This document shows, in pieces, positions 37,944-48,031 of a stretch of DNA of 64,000 nucleotides. A program made the position numbers and the translations under genes. This DNA comes from Corynebacterium yudongzhengii. Lineage in GTDB: Bacteria; Actinomycetota; Actinomycetes; Mycobacteriales; Mycobacteriaceae. Under the pieces are notes generated by a model. The model saw only the letters and a list, made by a program, of their open reading frames with translations, was not told where the DNA came from and ran no database searches. Within the stretch, counting starts at the first letter, position 1, and each line of letters begins with the position of its first letter. The DNA lies in contig NZ_CP026947.1 in NCBI RefSeq assembly GCF_003065405.1, positions 1,922,001 through 1,986,000 on the forward strand, given 5' to 3'.

Positions 37944-39133
37944 TCACACCTCGAAGCTCGGTAAGTCGAGGCCGACGTATTGCTCGGCCTGGTAGCGGCG
38001 CCCCGCCTCGGAGCCGAGCATCGCGCTGAGCTCGGCCAGGCGGCGCTGGTGGTGGAAGTGCCCGGCATCGGGCACGGAGTGGAGCATGGAGGACATCCAG
38101 TACGAGAAGTGCTGGGCTTTCCACACGCGCGGCACGGCCAGGGCGGAGTACTGATCGAGTAGATCAACGGTGTTCTTCTTCACCGCGCGGGCGAGGGCGG
38201 GGCAAGGACGGAGACGCCGGCGACCGCGAGGTTGAGCCCCTTCGCACCGGTCGGCGGCACGGTGTGGGCGGCGTCGCCGGCGATGAACAGCCGGCCGCGC
38301 TGCATCGGGTCGGTCACCGCGGAGCGGAAGCGCAGCACGGATTTGTCGAAGATTTCGCCTTCGCTGACGGTGAGGCCGCTGCCGTCGACACGCTGGTGAA
38401 GCTGCTCCCAGATGCGCTCGTCGCTCCAGTCGGAAACCTCATCGTCGGGGTCGCACTGCAGGTAGTAGCGCTGGACGGTCTCGGAGCGGGTGGAGATCAG
38501 CGCGAAGCCTTCCGGGTGGGTGGCGTAGATGAGCTCTTTTTGCGTCTGCGGGGCGTTGACCAGGATGCCGAACCACGCATACGGGTATTCGTGCCGATCC
38601 CGGCGCGCGCCACCCACGTCGAGGATGTGGCTGCGGTAGGGTGATTTTGAGCCGTCGACAGCGACGAGGCAGTCGGCATTTAACTGCTGGCTATGGCCGT
38701 CGGCGTCGGTGTAGCGGACGGTGACTTTCTCACCGTCGAAGCCTTCGGCGTCGTCGACGGTGGTGTTGAAAAGAATCGTGCCGCCATCGCGCAGCCGGGC
38801 GGCGATGAAGTCCTTGAGGTATTCGTGCTGCGGCCAGACGGCCATCTGGTGGCCGGTGAGTTCCTTGAGGTCGATGCGGGTGCGCTCGCCGCGAATGGAG
38901 ATGTCGATGGCGTCGTCGATGTCGGCCTCGCGGTCCATGCGCTCGCCGACGCCGGTCTCCCGCATCATGCGGATGACGCCTTGTTCGAGCACGCCGGCGC
39001 GCACGGTTTCTTCGACCTCCTGGCGGGAGCGGGCCTCGAAGATCACGGATTCGACGCCGTGTTGATGCAGGAGGTGCGCAAGCGTCAGCCCGGCGGGGCC
39101 GGCGCCGATGATGGCGACTGGGGTGTGCGTCAT
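37944..39133 (-). pseudogene. pobA: 4-hydroxybenzoate 3-monooxygenase, frameshifted near the C terminus
   Basis: FAD monooxygenase converting 4-hydroxybenzoate to protocatechuate. The N-terminal frame has the FAD motif VAIIGAGPAGLTLAHLL, DG motif CLVAVDGSKSPYRS, and GDAAHTVPPTGAKGLNLAVA, then leaves frame near 38183-38215 and stops at 38180. The remaining C terminus (VKKNTVDLLDQYSALAVPRV ... LDLPSFEV) continues in another frame to 37944. Adding one base would give about 396 residues, the normal PobA length. Loss of about 80 C-terminal residues should inactivate it, unless the shift is a sequence error in a GC-rich run. Confidence 0.88.
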
Positions 39134-39135
39134 GT

Positions 39136-39543
39136 TTAGTGCTCCTCGGGGTCGGTGTGCTTCTCGACGGCCGCGTCCAGCAACTTGAACGCATGGTTCG
39201 AGTTGGGCACGCCGGCGTACACGGCGGTGTGTAAAAGGGTCTCGCCGATAATCTCGGCATCCACCCCGGCGCGCAGGGCGGCGTTGATGTGCATGTCGAG
39301 CTCGCCGTGGTTGCCCACCGCGGTGAGAATCGCGATGGTCAAAAGGCGGCGCTGGGTGTGGTCGAGGCCCTCGCGGTTCCAGATGTCTCCCCAGGCGGTG
39401 CGGGTGATGAAGTCCTGGAACTTCTCGGTGACGGCGCTTTGTTTCTTCAGCGCGGCGTCGACATGCTCATCGCCCAACACGGCGCGGCGGATGCTCATGC
39501 CTCGTTCGTAGGCGGCCGTGCGGCCGTCGTCGTAGGTGCTCAT
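39136..39543 (-). CDS. pcaC: 4-carboxymuconolactone decarboxylase
   Basis: Decarboxylates 4-carboxymuconolactone to 3-oxoadipate enol-lactone. The 135-residue product has the CMD-family core (GDIWNREGLDHTQRRLLTIA, GELDMHINAALRAGV, ETLLHTAVYAGVPNSNHAFK). It is a stand-alone protein, not fused to PcaD. Its ATG follows the pcaB stop directly (TAAATG), and the pobA start is 2 nt beyond its own stop. Confidence 0.94.
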   Translation of the reverse strand: MSTYDDGRTAAYERGMSIRRAVLGDEHVDAALKKQSAVTEKFQDFITRTAWGDIWNREGLDHTQRRLLTIAILTAVGNHGELDMHINAALRAGVDAEIIGETLLHTAVYAGVPNSNHAFKLLDAAVEKHTDPEEH

Positions 39544-40680
39544 TTAGGTGCTCCTTTCCAGGATGTCGTCGATGAGTTCGTCGGTGTGCTCGAAGCGGCA
39601 CTTTCCGGCGCGCGCGGCCATGGCCTCGGTATCGACGGTGATGCCGTCGAGGCTCGCCTCGAGGCGGGCGGCGGCGTTGTCGGTGACAGCGAGAAGCTCG
39701 CGCAGGGGTTGCCACTCGGCGTGCCAGGTGCCGACGCCACGCTGATGGCGGGTATCGGCGGCGTCGAAAAGCGTGACGGTGAGCCCGGGGGCGCGGCGAG
39801 CGTAGCCTTCGCAAGCCACCGCCGCGGCCGGGTTCCTTTTATGCGGCATGGCCGACGAGCCGCCGGGGTGAGCTTCGCGCAGTTCGCCGACTTCGGTGGC
39901 CGAGTGGGCGACGATATCGCCGGCGATTTTGCGCAGTGCCGAGCACACCCGGGCGCACGCTGCGGCGACGGCAAGCACGGGCTGCCGGTCGGTGTGCCAC
40001 ACCCGCGGATGTGTGTTGAGGCTGAGGCGTTCGGCGAGTGCGTCGTGAAGCTGTAGGCCTAAAGGGGCGCTGGCCTGCAGATCCCCGGTGGCGCCGGCGT
40101 ATTGGACCGGCAGCGCGGCGGCGGCCTCGCGCAGCGCGGCGCGGGCGGCGGCGAGGCCCTGCAGCCAGCCGGCGGCGATGAGCCCGAAAGAGGTGGGCAG
40201 CGCCTGCTGTCCCAGGGTGCGCCCCATGATGGGCGTGCGCCGGTGGGTGTCACAGAGTTCGCGCAGCAGGCCGGCGAGATGGCTAAGTCGCTTGTCGACG
40301 ATCCCGGCCGCCTCCTTCACCACCAGCACGGTGGCGGTGTCCACGGCGTCCTGGCTGGTGGCGCCGAAGTGGACGGCGCGGGGGTCGTCGAGAAGCGCCT
40401 TGATCTCTGCGACCATGGGGATCGCGGGGTTGGCCCCGGCGGCGGCCGCGCGGGCGATGTGTTCGACATCGAGGCCTGCGCGGTAGTCGGCGATCCCGGC
40501 ACGTGCGGTGCGGGCCTGCTTTTCGGTGACGGCGCCGACGGTGGCGGCGGCGTCGGCAAGTTCTTCTTCGAAGCGCAGCAGTGCCTTGAGCCAGGCGGTA
40601 TCGGATAGCTGGGCACTCGCGCCGAGGGCATTATCGCCGACGGCGGCGAAATCCGCATAAGCGTTCCTGCTAAGAGACAT
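39544..40680 (-). CDS. pcaB: 3-carboxy-cis,cis-muconate cycloisomerase
   Basis: The 378-residue fumarase/aspartase-superfamily enzyme lactonises 3-carboxymuconate. It has the N-terminal ARAAAAGANPAIPMVAEIKA and HFGATSQDAVDTA stretches, and the family signature GGSSAMPHKRNPAAAVACEG with the catalytic serine loop. It is shorter than the usual 440-450 residues of PcaB, lacking most of the C-terminal extension, but the core is complete. It sits between pcaG (11 nt) and pcaC. Confidence 0.92.
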   Translation of the reverse strand: MSLSRNAYADFAAVGDNALGASAQLSDTAWLKALLRFEEELADAAATVGAVTEKQARTARAGIADYRAGLDVEHIARAAAAGANPAIPMVAEIKALLDDPRAVHFGATSQDAVDTATVLVVKEAAGIVDKRLSHLAGLLRELCDTHRRTPIMGRTLGQQALPTSFGLIAAGWLQGLAAARAALREAAAALPVQYAGATGDLQASAPLGLQLHDALAERLSLNTHPRVWHTDRQPVLAVAAACARVCSALRKIAGDIVAHSATEVGELREAHPGGSSAMPHKRNPAAAVACEGYARRAPGLTVTLFDAADTRHQRGVGTWHAEWQPLRELLAVTDNAAARLEASLDGITVDTEAMAARAGKCRFEHTDELIDDILERST

Positions 40681-40691
40681 ATCGAGGCTTT

Positions 40692-41318
40692 CTAGAGGTG
40701 GAAGAAGGGGGTTTCTAGGCCCGCATCCGGGTGCTGGACGTGCACCGTCCAGGCGTAGCCGGCGTCGGTTTCCTCGGCCACGAGTAGGCTCCGGCGGGGC
40801 TTATCGACGCTTGTCAGCACCGGATCCGCCGCGTGCCAACCGGCGTGCTGCGGGAAGTAGACGCGGGTGATCAGGCGCTCGAGCATACCGCGGGCGAAGA
40901 TGCCGACGTTGATGTGCGGCGCCTGGCCCGGCAAGGCTCCGGGAACGACGGTGCGGAAAGTGACACGCCCATTATCGTCGCAAAACCCGCGGCCTAGGCC
41001 CCGGAAACCCTGCTCCGTGGCGGCCGCGGCCGTGCGGGGGTCGTTGGGGGCGTTGAACGTGCCGTCGGCACGCGCCTGCCAGAGCTCGACCATGGCGTCT
41101 TTGATGTATTTGCCAGCACCGTCAACGACGGTGATGCTCAGCTCGATGGCCTCGGGATCGTCGCCGGTGACGAGGGTCTCGGAGCCCTCGTTGAGCAGGC
41201 CGATGTGGACATAGGGACCGACGGTCTGCGACGGGGTGATGCCCGAGGCGGCGTCGTCCTGGTCGGTGATCTGGGAGACGGGGTAGCGGTAGTCCCCGGA
41301 GGAGTCGGAATCGATCAT
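40692..41318 (-). CDS. pcaG: Protocatechuate 3,4-dioxygenase, alpha subunit
   Basis: Non-catalytic partner of PcaH in the intradiol ring-cleaving enzyme. The 208-residue product has SQTVGPYVHIGLLNEG near its start, VVDGAGKYIKDAMVELWQAR, and APHINVGIFARGMLERLITR, where the beta-subunit ligand histidines are replaced, as is usual in alpha subunits. AGGAG precedes the ATG. It lies 9 nt downstream of pcaH. Confidence 0.95.
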   Translation of the reverse strand: MIDSDSSGDYRYPVSQITDQDDAASGITPSQTVGPYVHIGLLNEGSETLVTGDDPEAIELSITVVDGAGKYIKDAMVELWQARADGTFNAPNDPRTAAAATEQGFRGLGRGFCDDNGRVTFRTVVPGALPGQAPHINVGIFARGMLERLITRVYFPQHAGWHAADPVLTSVDKPRRSLLVAEETDAGYAWTVHVQHPDAGLETPFFHL

Positions 41319-41327
41319 GAGGTACTC

Positions 41328-42062
41328 CTAGGCGTTTTCGAACGGGGTCTGGTGGCGGCCGCGTAGGACGATGTCGAATTTGTAGCCGACGGCGAAGTTG
41401 GGGCGGGTCTCGTCGTAGTCGAAGACCGAGATCATGCGTGCGCGGGCATCTTCTGGCACCGAGTTGTAGATCGGGTCCTGGAAGAAGAAGGGATCGCCGG
41501 GGAAATACATCTGGGTGATCAGGCGCTCGGTGAACTGGCGTCCGTAGAGGGAGAAGTGGATGTGGGCGGGCCGCCAGGCGTTGTGGTGGTTGCCCCAAGG
41601 GTATGCCCCGGGATGGACGGTATAGAAGTGGTAGTGGCCGTCATCGTCGGTCAGCGTGCGGGCGACGCCGTTGAAGTGCGGGTCGAGCGGGGCGGGCCAG
41701 GAGTCGTTCTTGTGGCGGTAGCGGCCGGCGGCGTTGGCCTGCCAGACCTCCACGAGAGTGTTGGGCACGGGCTTGCCGTCCCAGCCGAGCACGCGGCCGT
41801 GGACGAAGATGCGCTGGCCGATGGCCTCTCCCCCGTTGGCCTGGGTCATGTCATTATCGACGCCACCTAAGTCACGCTCGCCGAAAACGGGGCCGGTGAG
41901 CTCGCCGAGGCGCTCTGGCATCATGATCAGTTCGTTGTTGGGGTTGCGCAGGCTGGTGGTGCGGTAGTCCGGAAAGTGCAGCGGCGCATAAGCATTATCG
42001 GTGGGGGCGTTGTGCCTCTGCTCCGGCGCGGATGACAGCAAGTGATGAAAGCGATCCGTCAT
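41328..42062 (-). CDS. pcaH: Protocatechuate 3,4-dioxygenase, beta subunit
   Basis: Iron(III) intradiol dioxygenase that opens protocatechuate to 3-carboxymuconate. The 244-residue product has the expected iron ligands: Tyr115 in AAGRYRHKND, Tyr154 in PGAYPWGNHH, and His167/His169 in RPAHIHFSLY. It is the first gene of the pcaHGBC-pobA-pcaK run; AAAGGA precedes the ATG. The palindrome at 42142-42156, 80 nt upstream, is a candidate PcaR site. Confidence 0.96.
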   Translation of the reverse strand: MTDRFHHLLSSAPEQRHNAPTDNAYAPLHFPDYRTTSLRNPNNELIMMPERLGELTGPVFGERDLGGVDNDMTQANGGEAIGQRIFVHGRVLGWDGKPVPNTLVEVWQANAAGRYRHKNDSWPAPLDPHFNGVARTLTDDDGHYHFYTVHPGAYPWGNHHNAWRPAHIHFSLYGRQFTERLITQMYFPGDPFFFQDPIYNSVPEDARARMISVFDYDETRPNFAVGYKFDIVLRGRHQTPFENA

Positions 42063-42141
42063 CGCGGGATCCTTTCGGCTTTGAACGTATCTGGGAGCTG
42101 ATGCCGCTCATGCTAGGAAAGTAACCCAGGTCACAAAAACG

Positions 42142-42156
42142 GTTCGCTAGGCGAAC
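42142..42156. promoter_or_regulatory. Candidate PcaR operator upstream of pcaH (GTTCGC-TAG-GCGAAC)
   Basis: A perfect 6-3-6 palindrome lies 80 nt before the pcaH start. It has the same spacing and outer bases (GTTC...GAAC) as the one at 21022 between pcaI and pcaR. Its sharing by the two separated pca loci argues for a common regulator. Confidence 0.65.
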
Positions 42157-42276
42157 TCGACGGTCGTGGAGCGCACGCCTTTTCACCTGCGCGGATGTTG
42201 CACGCCCGCGCGTCGGGGTCGACTCAGGGGTGCACTTCAGGGGTGTAGGGGTGGCTTCGGTACGCCGACCGCGCGT

Positions 42277-42531
42277 TTAACGATGGGCGGTGACGGCGGT
42301 AAGGGTGATCGTCGCAAAGCGTGCCAGCGGTCTTTCCGCCAGCCAGGTGTGCACCTGCTCGTGGTCGGCGGCCTCGATGAGCAAGAACTCGACCTGCTCG
42401 CCGACCGCCTGCAGACGACGCACGCCCTCGGCGCGGGCCAGATAAGAGCGATCGCGTTCGAAGAGATCGGCACGCACCTCTGGGTCCATGCCGCGGGGGA
42501 CGGCGATATCTAAGCGAGCGTGAAAAAGCAT
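42277..42531 (-). CDS. Muconolactone isomerase-like protein (candidate CatC)
   Basis: The 84-residue product begins MLFHARLDIAVPRGMDPEVR, which matches the start of muconolactone delta-isomerase (CatC). It has LIEAADHEQVHTWLAERPL where CatC has its FDV...LHE...LPLFPY stretch. It is about 10 residues shorter than CatC and lacks the usual WRHLWR segment. Its ATG overlaps the pdxR stop (TGATG), an odd location, and no other catC follows catB here. It may be the real CatC or a divergent paralog. Confidence 0.65.
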   Translation of the reverse strand: MLFHARLDIAVPRGMDPEVRADLFERDRSYLARAEGVRRLQAVGEQVEFLLIEAADHEQVHTWLAERPLARFATITLTAVTAHR

Positions 42532-43787
42532 CAGCCCTCCTCGATGACCTCGCGCAGCCTCACCAGCATAGAACGCAGGCGCTCGTTAGCCTCACTGCCG
42601 AGCCCCAGCACGATCCCGTCGCGCGTCGCCGAGCTCCAGTACTGGCCTAAGCCCTCCACCCCGAAGCCGCGGGCGCGCGCCCGACGCACCACCTTCGCCT
42701 CGTCTGCTACCTCAATGACTGCGTGCAGCCCGCCGTCCATCGCGTGGCCGGCAGGAAAGACCTCGCGAAAAAGGCGCTGGCGGCGGCGATACTCCCGGCG
42801 CATGCGGGCGGTGTGCCGGCGCAAGCCGTCGTGGGCGAGGAACTCCGCCATGGCGTCCTGCACGATGCCGGAGACCGGCGTGGCCAGCGCGAAAACGCGC
42901 TCGCGCAGGGCTTCCGGGGCGATGAGATAGCCCAGCCCGAGCGCCGGGGAGAGCGTCTTGGCGAAAGAGCCCAGCATCGCGACGCGATCCAGCCCTGGGT
43001 CCAAGGCGACGAGGGCGGGATGCGCCCGGCGCAGCTCGGAGTCGTAGTCGTCCTCGACGAGGAAGGCGCCATTATCCCGCGCCCACTCCAGCAGTTCGAG
43101 GCGGCGCTGGAAGGCCATCTGGGTCCCCAGCGGGTACTGGTGGTTCGGCATCACGATCACGACCTGCGGTTTCAGGCGCTCGAGATCGGCGATGCGTATG
43201 CCCTCCTCGTCCGAGGAGACCGGGACGACCCGGCGGCCGAGGGCGGCGGGCACGCGGCGCAAGGTGGGAAGCCCCGGGTCCTCGACAGCGACGGTGCCGG
43301 CGGGATCGAGCGCTTGGAGCAGAAGCGTCAGCCCGTCGCGCACCCCGGCGGTGACCAGGAGCGATTCTTCGTCGACCACCACGGAACGGGTGAGTCGGAG
43401 GTGCTCGGCGAGCTGGCTGCGCAGCCTGTGCGAGCCCGGCACGGGGTGAGCCTGCGGGTCGGCGGCGGCCGCGCGCCAGCTGGAGCGCCACAGGGTGGTG
43501 GTCAGGCCGTGGCCGTCGGGAAGCCCGGGTCGGAGGTGCTTTGGCACGGGGGTAGGCGCTGTTGGTCGCGGGCGCGGCGCTGACGCGGCGCTGACGCGGG
43601 TGCCGCCGTGGGTGGTGTCGAGGTAGCCCTCGCCAACGAGCTGTTCATAGGCGGCGACGACCGAGCCGCGCGATACCCCCATCTGGCGGGCCAGCACACG
43701 GGTGGATTCGAGGCGGTCTCCAGCGCTGAGCTCGCCGGCGGTGATACGCTCGCGCAGCTCACGGGCGATGCGGGCAGGAATGGTCAC
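42531..43787 (-). CDS. pdxR: MocR-type GntR/aminotransferase regulator of PLP synthesis
   Basis: The 418-residue fusion has an N-terminal GntR winged helix (ARIARELRERITAGELSAGD, MGVSRGSVVAAYEQLVGEGY) and a C-terminal fold-type I aminotransferase domain with the PLP lysine in LGSFAKTLSPALGLGYL. It is divergent from pdxS with 70 nt between them, the standard PdxR arrangement in actinobacteria, so it probably senses pyridoxal phosphate and controls pdxS. The unusual feature is the coupled CatC-like gene after it. Confidence 0.9.
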   Translation of the reverse strand: MTIPARIARELRERITAGELSAGDRLESTRVLARQMGVSRGSVVAAYEQLVGEGYLDTTHGGTRVSAASAPRPRPTAPTPVPKHLRPGLPDGHGLTTTLWRSSWRAAAADPQAHPVPGSHRLRSQLAEHLRLTRSVVVDEESLLVTAGVRDGLTLLLQALDPAGTVAVEDPGLPTLRRVPAALGRRVVPVSSDEEGIRIADLERLKPQVVIVMPNHQYPLGTQMAFQRRLELLEWARDNGAFLVEDDYDSELRRAHPALVALDPGLDRVAMLGSFAKTLSPALGLGYLIAPEALRERVFALATPVSGIVQDAMAEFLAHDGLRRHTARMRREYRRRQRLFREVFPAGHAMDGGLHAVIEVADEAKVVRRARARGFGVEGLGQYWSSATRDGIVLGLGSEANERLRSMLVRLREVIEEG

Positions 43788-43857
43788 GACTGGTCCAAAA
43801 GTTCGGTGAGTTTCTGGACTTCATGTTAGACCACGCGGGCTCGTTGAATAGACACTC
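43788..43857. promoter_or_regulatory. pdxR-pdxS divergent promoter region
   Basis: It contains TTAGACCAC (read on the other strand as GTGGTCTAA) and CTGGTCCAAAAG, which resemble direct GTGG(T)CTA-type sites reported for PdxR in corynebacteria. There is no clear Shine-Dalgarno before the pdxS ATG, so pdxS may be leaderless. Confidence 0.5.
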
Positions 43858-44754
43858 ATGAACGATTCCACGAATACCTACCAGTACCCACACGCCCGCC
43901 GAGGAGTGCTCGACCACCTCACCGGTGGGGTGATCATGGATGTCGTCAACGCCGAGCAGGCGCGCATCGCCGCCGACGCCGGCGCCCAAGCGGTCATGGC
44001 GCTCGAGCGCGTGCCCGCCGACATCCGCGCCCAGGGTGGCGTGGCCCGCATGTCCGATCCCGAGCTGATCGAGGAGATCATCGCGGCGGTCGACATTCCG
44101 GTAATGGCCAAGGCGCGCATCGGCCACTTCGTCGAGGCGCAGATCCTGCAGCAGCTCGGCGTCGACGTGGTCGACGAATCCGAGGTCCTCTCCCCCGCCG
44201 ACTACACCCACCACATCGACAAGCACGCGCTGAAGGTGCCCTTCGTCTGCGGGGCGACGAACCTCGGCGAAGCTTTGCGCCGAATCGCCGAAGGCGCGGC
44301 CATGATCCGCTCCAAGGGCGAGGCAGGCACGGGGGATGTGTCGGAGGCCACCACGCACATCCGCACCATCACCTCGGATATCCGGCAGCTGACGAACACC
44401 CCTGAGAACGAGCTCTACGTGCGGGCGAAGGAGCTTGCCGCGCCGGTGGATCTCGTGCGCGAAGTCGCCGCGACCGGCAAGCTTCCGGTGCCGCTTCTCG
44501 TTGCTGGCGGGGTTTCGACGCCCGCCGATGCCGCCATGATGATGCAGCTCGGCGCCGACGGCGTCTTCGTCGGCTCCGGCATCTTCAAATCCGGCAACCC
44601 GCAGGCACGTGCCGCGGCAGTGGTGAAGGCGACGGCACACTTCAACGACCCAGCCGTGATCACGGACGTCTCGCGCGGGCTCGGCGAGGCGATGGTCGGG
44701 ATCAACGTCGCCGACCTACCCGCCCCGCACCGGTTGGCGGAGCGTGGGTGGTAA
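43858..44754 (+). CDS. pdxS: Pyridoxal 5'-phosphate synthase subunit PdxS
   Basis: Makes PLP from ribose-5-phosphate, glyceraldehyde-3-phosphate and ammonia. The 298-residue TIM barrel has [40 protein letters not shown], the catalytic-lysine stretches [10 protein letters not shown] and [11 protein letters not shown], and [14 protein letters not shown] with [12 protein letters not shown]. The glutaminase pdxT that normally follows is not present; the next 560 nt are repeats. PdxS can work with free ammonia, or pdxT may be elsewhere. Confidence 0.96.
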   Translation: MNDSTNTYQYPHARRGVLDHLTGGVIMDVVNAEQARIAADAGAQAVMALERVPADIRAQGGVARMSDPELIEEIIAAVDIPVMAKARIGHFVEAQILQQLGVDVVDESEVLSPADYTHHIDKHALKVPFVCGATNLGEALRRIAEGAAMIRSKGEAGTGDVSEATTHIRTITSDIRQLTNTPENELYVRAKELAAPVDLVREVAATGKLPVPLLVAGGVSTPADAAMMMQLGADGVFVGSGIFKSGNPQARAAAVVKATAHFNDPAVITDVSRGLGEAMVGINVADLPAPHRLAERGW

Positions 44755-44800
44755 GGGTTCTGCCGTTTGCGGTGGTAGCGGGTGGTCTATCGTCCGTGTT

Positions 44801-45297
44801 GCGCTAACGCTGGTCGAAAGGAGTCGGTCCGAAAGGAGTCCCGCGCGGTCGAAAGCAGCACTCCTTTCGGTGAGAGTGAATTCGACCAGCGGTAGCGCAC
44901 CATGAGCGCACGGCCGGGCAGGCGCGTGACTCCACTAGCTAGTCGCCCCACCAGCCCCATCTACCTCTCCTGCAAAACGCCCGCAGCCTGCCACACCTCC
45001 CCGGCTATAGCGCGCTAACGCTGGTCGAAAGGAGGCGGCCCGAAAGGAGTCCCGCGCGGTCGAAAACAGCACTCCTTTCGGTGAGAGTGAATTCGACCAG
45101 CGGTAGCGCACCATGAGCGCACAGCCGGGCAGACGCGTGACCCCACTAGCTAGTCGCCCCACCAGCCCCATCTACCTCTCCTGCAAAACGCCCGCAGCCT
45201 GCCACACCTCCCCGGCTATAGCGCGCTAACGCTGGCCGAAAGGAGGCGCACAGAAACCAGCCCTCCTTTCCGTGTGACCGCGACCAGCGCCAACCCG
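44801..45297. repeat. 211-nt tandem repeat, two full units plus a partial, each with a large hairpin
   Basis: Unit 1 is 44801-45011, unit 2 is 45012-45222, and a diverged third begins at 45223 and fades by about 45297. The two full units differ at about six bases by eye. Each opens with an imperfect palindrome whose arms are GCGCTAACGCTGGTCGAA (44801-44818) and TTCGACCAGCGGTAGCGC (44881-44898 in unit 1), 17 of 18 pairing. Inside are two AAAGGAG copies and one CTCCTTT, which can pair. No gene is seen across 44755-45322. It is not an insertion sequence; no transposase is present. Confidence 0.92.
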
Positions 45298-45322
45298 ACC
45301 AAGCCCGGAGAAACGCGCCACC

Positions 45323-46456
45323 CTATTCGCGGGTAAAGTGGTTGATCTTGTCCCAATCCGGGTTCATGCCAGAGCCCGGGCCCTCAGGGACGACGACCTT
45401 GCCGTCGCGGTAGACAATCTCTTCTTGCGCGTAGCTCTCCTTGAGCAGCAGCGGGCCGAAGAGCTCGGTGCCGTAGGTGACCGCCGGCGTCGAGGCCGCG
45501 AAGTGCAGCGAGGCGGCGGTGCCGAACGGGCCTTCGAGCGAGGTCGCGCCGTGGCAGGCGAGCCCTGCGGCCTCCGCGATGGCGGCGGTCTTCTTCGACT
45601 CCTCCAGGCCGCCGAGTTTCGTGGTCTTGATGGCCACCACGTCGGCGGCCTGCTTCCTCACCACGTTGAGGGCGTCGGCAGGCGAGCACACCGACTCGTC
45701 GACCATCACGGGAACGCCGATGCGGGTGGTGATCTCGCGGAGGGTGTCCAGATCGTCGGCAGGCGTCGGCTGCTCGAAGAGCTCGATGCCGGCCTCCGCG
45801 AGCTTCGGCAGCCAGGTCAGGGCGGTCAGACGGTCCCAGCGGGCGTTGATATCGATGCGATACGACAGCTCGTCGGAGGTATTCGCGATGAGCTCAGAGA
45901 TGCGCCGGGTATCGACGCGCGGGTCGCCCGAGCCCATCTTCAGTTTGAAGCTGCGGGTGCCCATGGTTTCGATGCGTTCGTTGACCTCGGAGATGGCCTC
46001 GTCGAGAGGCAAGACGCCGAGCGCCCAGACGCAGTCGAGCTCGTCGCGGAACTTGCCGCCGAGCAGGTGGGCCAGCGGCACGTCGAGGGCACGGGCCCAG
46101 GCATCGTACATGGCAATCTCGAGGCCGGCCTTGGCGAAGCGCATGTTGGCCACCGAGCGGTTCCAGTCCTTGACGATGCCGGTCAGTGCCGTGACTTCCT
46201 TGCCGACGGTGACCGGAGTGAGCTCACGATCGATGATGATCTTCATGGTCTCGGCGGCCTCGCCTCCCCACCAGGCGCCACCGGGGACCACGCCCTCGCC
46301 GTAGCCGACGACGCCGCCTTCGAGGTGCACCGAGATCAACAGGATAGGCTGCGCGGTGGCGGTGTAGGTGGCGAAGCCGTGGGGACGGATGAGCGGGACG
46401 TCGAGAAGCCGGGTCTCGACCCGGGAGATAGTCAGATCGGACATAGATTGAGTCAT
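45323..46456 (-). CDS. catB: Muconate cycloisomerase
   Basis: Enolase-superfamily enzyme converting cis,cis-muconate to muconolactone. The 377-residue product has the catalytic pair K171/K173 in SFKLKMGSGD, metal ligands D202 (RIDINARW), E228 (ELFEQP) and D253 (VMVDES), and K277 in AIKTTKLGG. The product specificity loop cannot be judged by eye. GAAGGGA abuts the first ATG (46456); an ATG at 46444 is an alternative start. It lies downstream of catA with a terminator-like hairpin between. Confidence 0.93.
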   Translation of the reverse strand: MTQSMSDLTISRVETRLLDVPLIRPHGFATYTATAQPILLISVHLEGGVVGYGEGVVPGGAWWGGEAAETMKIIIDRELTPVTVGKEVTALTGIVKDWNRSVANMRFAKAGLEIAMYDAWARALDVPLAHLLGGKFRDELDCVWALGVLPLDEAISEVNERIETMGTRSFKLKMGSGDPRVDTRRISELIANTSDELSYRIDINARWDRLTALTWLPKLAEAGIELFEQPTPADDLDTLREITTRIGVPVMVDESVCSPADALNVVRKQAADVVAIKTTKLGGLEESKKTAAIAEAAGLACHGATSLEGPFGTAASLHFAASTPAVTYGTELFGPLLLKESYAQEEIVYRDGKVVVPEGPGSGMNPDWDKINHFTRE

Positions 46457-46475
46457 TCCCTTCGAAAGTTAGACG

Positions 46476-46524
46476 AAAAGGCACCCCTGCCGAACGTCCC
46501 ATCGTAGGGCGAGGCGGGGTGCCT
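46476..46524 (-). terminator. Hairpin between catA and catB, terminator-like
   Basis: On the minus strand AGGCACCCC (46516-46524) pairs with GGGGTGCCT (46479-46487), followed by TTTCGTC. It lies between catA and catB in the direction of transcription. It may reduce read-through into catB. Confidence 0.65.
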
Positions 46525-46559
46525 GAGCACAGAGGATCACAGACCTCTGCAGAGAGGAA

Positions 46560-48031
<1,472 letters not shown>

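Noticed and set aside
44801..45297. CRISPR array
   Set aside because: The repeat unit is 211 nt with no short repeat/spacer pattern and no cas genes; it is a tandem duplication.
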